Assembly: GCA_024760905.1 (NCBI GenBank)
Contig: CM045733.1
Location: forward strand, 38,522,501 to 38,586,500
Source: Plotosus lineatus
Taxonomy: Eukaryota > Chordata > Actinopteri > Siluriformes > Plotosidae
Length of the DNA: 64,000 bases
Reading direction: 5' to 3'
Notes under the pieces: model-generated
The model's input: the letters and a program-made list of their open reading frames with translations, nothing else
Databases searched by the model: none
What the model was told of the DNA's origin: nothing
Position numbers and translations under genes: made by a program
In this document: positions 57,561-64,000 of the stretch, in pieces
Layout of the letters: each line of letters starts with the position of its first letter
Numbering within the stretch: position 1 is the first letter of the stretch

Positions 57561-58344
57561 TATATATATAAGTTATATAGCATTTTACCCTTGTGTTAAG
57601 ATGTTGTCTCTGTGATCTTTGTGTTTACACTGTTTTGCGGACTTTTGTAACCCTAAGCAAATATGGTTGGTCAGAAGTGTAAGCCTACTAGCATGGGTGC
57701 AAGTCTCATACACAGAGATGAATTAACTATCTGCTGGGATTGGTGCAATCTACCATGTATACTTGGTTAAGCAAAGACAGTTGTAAAATAAATGAAAACC
57801 CGAATCCAGAAAAGGAAGAGAACTCTCTGCTCTGCTGGTAATTCACATCAGTGCAGGCTGAGTACTAAATGAGCTCAACGGCGCCCTTGCTCACTTGAAA
57901 GACCGGAAGTCCGTATAACCCGCGCTTTGTTTTAAGCACAGCAAGTACACTACTTTCGGTTTTTAGTTTCGGTTTACAAGCAGAAAGATTGCATCATAGA
58001 GAATGTAAAAGATTATATTTGATACTGTATTTGATACTGTATTTGATATTTGATGAGTGAATTTGATTAAAATTTATCTATTTGAAATTATTTTTGCTTG
58101 AATTTAATTTATTTGAAATTAATGTTGATATTATTTGATATAGTTGATATTATTTTACAATGTTATGTTTATAATAATTGATTTAGGGGTGTTTTATGAG
58201 ATACAGTAATGGTATTTATGAATGTATAGTACAGTATGAGCGTCATACATCACACGTTATATGTCACTGTAACAACTTGCGTTCACTTTCAACTTGCGTT
58301 TAGCCGTCCGGAACCAATTAAAAACGTAAGTCAGGGAGCGTCTG
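57213..58344. mobile_element. TA-flanked TIR element with large AT microsatellite
   Basis: The left end CAGATGCTCCCCGACATACG and right end ACGTAAGTCAGGGAGCGTCT G form inverted repeats with TA on both sides (57211-57212, 58345-58346). An AT-rich tract of TATATA type occupies about 57428-57570. No ORF resembling a transposase, so probably non-autonomous (pogo/Tigger-like). Confidence 0.7.
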
Positions 58345-58346
58345 TA

Positions 58347-59095
58347 ATAGGCTATATAAAGATGTTCTTGAGAAATGTGTTGTAGCACTTCAGCTAAATC
58401 GGAAATGTGTAACTCAGGAACTCTTCCAGAAAACACATCAAGTGTCTTCGCCAGCACCTCGCTAGTTCAGGCCTGCTAACCTTGCTTAAGATGCTCTGGC
58501 TATCTCTCGAACTCAATCATTTTAAAACTTGCTAGTGATTCTCTGACTGAGTAAAACGAGTTAATGTCAGTGAATCTCATCTTGAGGAGTCAAACAGAAA
58601 GGCGGAATCATAAAGCATGGATAAGCGCTTGGTGCAAAGAATAATTGCTGTGTAATAGTCGGTTCATTGAGCATTTTCTAAAGGATTTATTAATACTTCT
58701 GAGGTAAATATTGACATTTCGGGTGGCTCCGTGTCGTTTCTTGTATCGTGGTGTCCTTAAATTTTAACCAATAACTGTATACTGTATATGGGTGGATGCT
58801 GTGACAATGATGAAGCTAAAAATCTCGAAGGCCCTCGAGTGGTTCTCTGCGGTTTGTACAATTTTAAACACAGCCTATTTCCATGCTATTGTGTAGATGT
58901 CACAGCTCAAAAGTTTGAAAATCTTTTCCTGACAATGGAAAATCATTTGCAGAATGGCATAATTCTATTAGTGTCACGAGGAGACTGAAGCCTACTTTAG
59001 CCAACTGTGGGCAAAGGCAGGAAACACCATGAACAACTTGCTAGTCCTGCTTATAGCCATTTATATATAATAGCATTTTATATAATTACTGAATA
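58347..59095. other. Intergenic, nothing recognised
   Basis: No repeat family or coding sequence that I can support. Confidence 0.5.
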
Positions 59096-59099
59096 TTAT

Positions 59100-59276
59100 A
59101 GCATTTGGCAGACATTCTTATCCAGATCAACTTACAACTATTAAATAAATTATTACATTTTTACACAACTGAGCAATAAAGGGTTAAAGGCCTTGCTCAA
59201 GGGCCCTACAGTGGTGACAATGGGATTGACCTTTGGATCAGTAACCCATCGCTTTAACCACTAAGCCACCACTTCC
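59100..59276 (-). repeat. SINE family C
   Basis: The reverse strand shows GTGGTGGCTTAGTGGTTAAA, a B-box-like region, GGGCCCTTGAGCAAGGCC, and AAGTTGATCTGGATAAGAAT. It is joined directly to a DANA-like SINE in the same orientation at 59278. Confidence 0.75.
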
Positions 59277-59277
59277 T

Positions 59278-59507
59278 ATAGCCAACACACATTCACAATC
59301 ACACCCAAGAGCAATTTTGAAACAGCCAGTTAAGCCTGGTGCGCATATCTTGGATTGGGGAAGAAACCAGAGCACTTGGAGGAAACCCATGTAACCACAG
59401 TGAGAACATGTAGAGTCCACACAGATATGCCCATGCTGAACGGAGAACTCAAATCCAGAACCTTCTTGCTGTGAGGTATGCATGCTAACCACTTGGCCAC
59501 CATGTCA
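59278..59507 (-). repeat. DANA/mermaid-like SINE, 3'-truncated
   Basis: The reverse strand begins near 59507 with CATGGTGGCCAAGTGGTTAG, then CTCACAGCAAGAAGGTTC, ATATCTGTGTGGACTCTACA and CTCCAAGTGCTCTGGTTTCT. The core and tail are missing. Confidence 0.75.
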
Positions 59508-59509
59508 TT

Positions 59510-61080
59510 CGATTACAGTTTAACTCTTAACGGATTAATTAATATGCACTTAAAAATTTGAGTTCGCCGATAGGTGGATGTGTAAATTGCACTTGAAATA
59601 ATAAATTGCGATTGCTCAGGTATATCTAATATGGATGTGTGAGAGGCTACCCACTGGCCTATCCAGTGATGGGTCTTAACATACTGTTCTTTGCTAACTT
59701 TCAAAATGTTTGTCTCCATTATTAGATACATTAGATAGTGATTTTGAGATATGAATGGTTAAATACAAAAAAAAAAATTATTATATTTTAAATTTGTACA
59801 CCATAGAAATGATTAGAATTTCACGTATGGCTGTAATATGTGTGGTGCTGGAGTGGGTGCAAGACGGATGGAGATGGCGTTCATGACTGTACAGGTTCTC
59901 TCTAACATTCTTGAACAGGCTCCGATTCCTGATACATTCAGTCACTATATAGTGCAATAAACTCGAGTCTGAGTTCATAGGATTTCCATGACATACGGCA
60001 ATATTTTCAGGCTCCGTGCATGATTTTTTTTCTGATTGCATTTCAGCAGAATAAAACAGAATAAACAGATTAAATGGCATTCAGGTGAGTCAATAAGATC
60101 AGATAATCAGTTCTGCGCTACAGAGCAGCTTTAAGCATTTTTGTGCCCATTATAGCGCAGTTCATTGTGCACTTCGGCATACAGTGTGGCTTGTCGCCTT
60201 ATCTGTTCAGGAGGGAGGTGCTTGGGAAGAGGTATGTCCAATTAACTAATGAAACGAACACTACCTTTGAGCTGTAATCAAGGCAATAGATCTGCCTTTT
60301 CTACTTCCTGTTTCTCACATAGAATGCACCCATAATAGGCTAGGCAGGAAAATGCTGATGGTTACACTAATAAGTATCACAAAAAGGACGTGAATTAAAG
60401 GGGCATGTCTAAGTCAACAGGTCAACAGAAACACCACTACTTACACCGTCAGTCAGGGTCAGAGGTTACAAAGTTGAGGCAAGAATGTGATGGTGTATGT
60501 CCTTGTGCGGGCAGAGCGATACCTAATAAGGGGTGATGCCAGGGGGTAAGCTCATCAGGAAGGCAGACAGTATTTCTTAACCTCAGGTCATAGGGCAGGA
60601 ACTGTAGACTTTGGGACATGCCAATCCATACAACTGCAGGCATATGTTCAGCAAACCTGAAAGTGGTGGAACACTATACAATAGTGCTCTTCCTAATTCA
60701 ATAAGGGTCAATGGTCATAGTGCTGATGCAGCAATCTGGTGGTGTCTTTAGTTTAGGGGTGTGGCTTAGGATCAGGCATACATCAGGGCTGATTTCAGTA
60801 CAGCACATTCTTAAACACTGACTCAGTGGGCAAGGACTGCAGCTCAGGGCGTGTCAGGGTGTGTCAGGGTGTGTCAGCACAGCAAAACAGCAGTCAGAAC
60901 TGAATCTCAGTTATGACATAGTGTCACAAGAGCCAAAGCGCACTCTGCAAAAGCAGAAATATAATAGTCTAAATCACTGACATCACTGACTTCATGGCAA
61001 TGACAACAATTTTGGGGACGTGCCTAAAGAGGAGCAGCCCGGTAAAGGAACACTGATCATTTGCTCAGTCAATCCTTGCC
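59510..61080. other. Intergenic, spire2 3' UTR in part; no gene seen
   Basis: No coding sequence recognised. A 64-aa open stretch on the - strand at 60449-60643 matches nothing I know. GTGTCAGG is repeated in tandem near 60850-60876. Confidence 0.5.
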
Positions 61081-62349
61081 CTAGTTGACTCCGCCTCTTG
61101 GGGGTGTTGGGGCATGATAAGAGGCAGGGCGAGGATGTGGCTTCTCTCTCTTAGGTGTGTTGTTGATGAAGTCAAGGCTGCGGCGACTGGAAGAAACAAC
61201 ATCAGCGACAAACTTGGTGCATTCGGCGCAAACGTCTCTCAGAGTGCAGCCTGCAACATAGAGGTACGGAAACTCATCTTCCACGGCACGGCGAGATAGC
61301 GAGCGCAGAGACCTGAGACAAAGACAGTTAGCTTTACGAGTCCGTACAGAAATGATGCTCCTTTCAAACGTGACTGCGCGATACTAAAAAAGTCCATATT
61401 AACTCAGTTCTTCAACACAAACTGATGCTGTGTCACAATTCCTGTCTCTCAATAAGGGCAGATTACACAGAAGATGGGTTAATGTTTAATGAATACTAAG
61501 TGCATCCGATAATTACAGTGCTTTTTATTCCTACGCAGCCTTTTTGAGTAATAGACTATTTATTATAACAGACTGCTAGTTAACAATATGATCAGACTCA
61601 CTTGTAGACATCGCTGCGCTGGCTGTGGCTTTTCGGGCTGCTGTGGAATCCCACAGCATAAACGGGAATGTGAGCTAGCTTCTTAGATGGCATTTTCATC
61701 TGCAAAAGAAATATTAATGATCAAAGCAGAACTTTACCACACACAATAACACAGCTAATCGAGAGTAATGCTCAACAGTACACAACTGATACACGCCGTC
61801 TTCCCATGTCTGGTGTTACGACTGGAATGTCAGCTATCTTGTCTCTGCTTCAAACAGTATAAAGTACAGTACTTCTAACGAAACTGTTGGATTTAACAAC
61901 ATTTGGAGTTTTTGTTCATCTTGTTCATTAATGCACAACCAAAAAAAAAAAAAAAAAAAAAACACTTATCCCTAATGAACTCATTAGCGCTCTAGCTAAC
62001 ACAGTCTCCTAAAGCACAAGCAAACTCTGATGAGAATACTTCATGCTAATGATTTTTTTTCCAGTTTCTGTGTCAGGGGAGCATATTAAATGATGTGTCA
62101 CTGACAGGAACATTGTGTGAGAGAGAAAAAAAGGTCTGCTCCTCATGACAATTGAGAAAATGCAACCACACACAGAGCAGCACCAAAAGAAAAAGCAACA
62201 CTGATCATGAAATGCTTCATGTGATATTGTTAGTACATCCATGTATGTCCACACACTAAGGTCACACTACAAACAGGAAGAGTGTAAAGCTAAGAAAAAA
62301 AGCTAAAATACCTTTGCACTGCATGAGCCACACACTGACCTAGGGGGGG

Positions 62350-62401
<52 letters not shown>

Positions 62402-62648
62402 GACATAGTATTTTTCTGATATACCCTTCTTCAATTATAATAATAATTACAGCTATAAATATTTATAGGTCTTACATATCAATTTGAAACTTTCACTGGA
62501 TGAGAAAAAAATCATTTCACAAAACAAATGAACATGAGAAAGATGTCACCACATCATCTGAAACCAAACATCCTACTGACCTTTTACACAAGAGACATGT
62601 AGAAGGCCAAGAGAACAGGGGGAATTTCACCCTACAGCAGCAGCACAC

Positions 62649-62704
<56 letters not shown>

Positions 62705-62721
62705 CAGTACTTCATCATACA

Positions 62722-62798
<77 letters not shown>

Positions 62799-63836
62799 TC
62801 ACCTTGCCCTTCCTCAGGTTATTATAAAGCTCTTTACTTTGGAGAAACTTCTCCATCTCTGCTTTCACCAACACATGACGCACACTGATGACCTCATCAA
62901 GGGTTAACGCCAAACTCTCCACTGGATGGCTGAACTCCTCCTGAGTGTGTTGGAAGTAGTGGTTAGAAGGGAAAGAGAAAGTGATGATGTATTATAGGCA
63001 AGTGGGCGTTTAGGTGCTCACCATCCACTGGTTAGCACTGAGGCTTTTGGATGGTGCCGATACCTCACTGATCTCCTCCACCTCACCAAGAGAGCAGCAC
63101 ACAGGAGATGCAGAAGACCAGCCAATCACAGGAAGTGAAGCTGCAGAGAAGGCAAAGTCAGAGAATACTTATACATGTGATAGCCCTGAGTTTAATACTA
63201 TCCTGACCACTATTTAGTTTTTGAGTGTGTTTACAGTCGTAATGTTTTAATGGTGTAGTGTTTTTGTCTCCCTGGTGGTGATGAAGTGTGAAACTGAAGA
63301 ATAGACTTGAGATACAAGTTGTGGAATTTAAATTGATGGAAGAGTAATGTGTGTGTCTAACCTCTGTGTGGACGTGTGTGTGTTGTTCCAGTGTGTGTAT
63401 ACGAGCGCTGTCTCTCTCCACGCACACACACTGCGGCACCCATCTCATTTGTCTCATTCTGGAGCAGCTCAGCCAGGTCATGCTCAGAGAATGAACGGTC
63501 ACGCTTCATCATACTCTCCACACACTCAGCACCATCAGGAGAGTCCTCATCCTACACACACAAACAATATACTCACAGCCTCCATGTAATAATAAATGGG
63601 CAGAGTCAAGTCGGACACCACTGTCCCCTGTTTCCACCCATTTTTATCTCACTAGACTGCATTGCACACCTCAAACAGGTTCATCTCCTCCATCTCTGCG
63701 AGTGTGGGGGCTTTTAGCAGCACTCGAGGACGGGTCAGAGGATGAATCCCACCTTCTGTGATTGAGAGGTCAATACAGGAAGTGGATTTGAGGTCACAGT
63801 GACAGGAGTGAGCCAGACAGGGCAGAGAACCAAATG
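61081..63836 (-). CDS. spire2: Spire homologue 2, C-terminal half (5' end outside window)
   Basis: Eight exons on the - strand: 63670-63836, 63362-63551, 63022-63140, 62803-62940, 62581-62648, 62312-62339, 61602-61699 and 61081-61312 (stop TAG at 61081-61083). Phases agree throughout. The encoded order is RPRVLLKAPTLAEMEEMNLF; KRDRSFSEHDLAELL; the Spir-box FSHPVESLALTLDEVISVRH then VLVKAEMEKFLQ; the FYVE-like zinc finger CCCCRVKFPLFSWPSTCLFC, then SVCGSCSAK from a 28-nt exon; MKMPSKKLAHIPVYAVGF; and GCTLRDVCAECTKFVADVVS. SPIRE proteins nucleate actin together with formins on Rab11 vesicles; the N-terminal KIND and WH2 domains lie off the right edge. MKMPSKK and RDRSFSEHDLA point to SPIRE2 over SPIRE1. 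The 63362 exon end is the least certain: it reads through low-complexity TG-derived codons. Confidence 0.88.
62312..62339 (-). other. spire2: 28-nt microexon of spire2 zinc finger
   Basis: Acceptor CCTAG and donor GTATTT bound 28 nt that complete an R codon and encode SVCGSCSAK, supplying the last CxxC pair of the zinc finger. Phase fits both neighbours. It is too short for ORF-based finding. Confidence 0.85.
62649..62802. repeat. spire2 intron made of opposing CA and TG tracts
   Basis: The whole 154-bp intron between zinc-finger exons consists of (CA)n at 62650-62702, a spacer of about 20 bp, (TG)n at 62724-62780 and a GA tract. The two tracts are complementary. Another long CA tract, 62351-62399, lies in the next intron. 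Confidence 0.93.
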
Positions 63837-63840
63837 CTGA

Positions 63841-63876
63841 GGACAGAAAAACACACAGTAATGAAAACACACAAAA

Positions 63877-63912
<36 letters not shown>

Positions 63913-64000
63913 AAACATGCATCACACACCACACCATCAAACAGAGTTCATGCTGCACTACTGAACTATGACACACACAGAATGGAGGCGGAGCCTGACT
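63841..64000. other. spire2: spire2 intron at right edge
   Basis: Intronic sequence upstream of the 63836 acceptor, with a CT/CA microsatellite at 63877-63913. No exon is recognised in the last 160 bases. Confidence 0.6.

Noticed and set aside
60840..60880. Tandem GTGTCAGG repeats as a regulatory array
   Set aside because: Only three short units in non-coding DNA; no evidence beyond simple duplication.
62500..62922. Open frames rich in TH or VC on both strands
   Set aside because: They are translations of CA/TG microsatellites; the real coding content here is two spire2 exons in another frame.

Overview
This is a eukaryotic nuclear window from a ray-finned (teleost) fish. The evidence is spliced vertebrate genes with GT-AG introns, very long CA/TG microsatellites, Tc1-like, hAT, Harbinger and pogo-like DNA transposons, RTE-type LINEs, and tRNA-derived SINEs of DANA/mermaid style. 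I cannot name the species; the repeat mix would suit an otophysan fish such as a catfish or cyprinid relative, but that is a guess.

Five protein-coding genes can be assembled. (1) The last three coding exons of a filamin C-like gene, + strand, 384-1641. (2) rpl27a, - strand, 22432-28272, five coding exons, 148 aa, complete. (3) vps4a, - strand, 29763-35171, eleven exons, 434 aa, complete. (4) sntb2 (beta-2-syntrophin), - strand, 38641-54229, seven exons, 555 aa, complete, with a 12.9-kb first intron. (5) The 3' half of spire2, - strand, 61081-63836, running off the right edge. The order sntb2 then vps4a in the same orientation matches human 16q22.1, and spire2 also lies on human chromosome 16 (16q24), so this looks like an old chromosome-16-type block with rpl27a and a filamin gene beside it. 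The genes do not form one pathway. They encode an actin crosslinker, a ribosomal protein, the ESCRT-III disassembly ATPase, a dystrophin-complex adaptor and an actin nucleator.

Most of the rest is transposon debris, much of it nested. One RTE-clade LINE family occurs at least nine times; five copies (10073, 16509, 24546, 30817 and 41880) carry target-site duplications that I could read. A second LINE family fills 3587-6505 on the - strand. Region by region: 1.6-9.8 kb, LINE fragments in a duplicated arrangement plus SINEs; 9.8-14.1 kb, a hAT element with an RTE copy inside; 15.3-18.9 kb, a Tc1 element with a nested SINE, a second Tc1 end and an RTE; 19.5-20.6 kb, a Harbinger transposase relic split by a pogo-like MITE; 22.6-27.2 kb, the repeat-filled last intron of rpl27a; 41.6-46.3 kb, a threefold nest (RTE inside an inverted LTR-like pair inside a TIR element) in sntb2 intron 1; 47.2-48.7 kb, a nearly whole Tc1 element; 57.2-58.3 kb, a TA-flanked TIR element with a large AT repeat.

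I found no CRISPR array, operon, rRNA gene, convincing tRNA gene or clearly new protein system. The most unusual signals are structural: the inverted LTR-like palindrome, a SINE tail that joins RTE 5' and 3' sequence, an intron-sized duplication inside vps4a, a spire2 intron made almost entirely of CA and TG tracts, and a short upstream ORF ending one base before the vps4a start codon.
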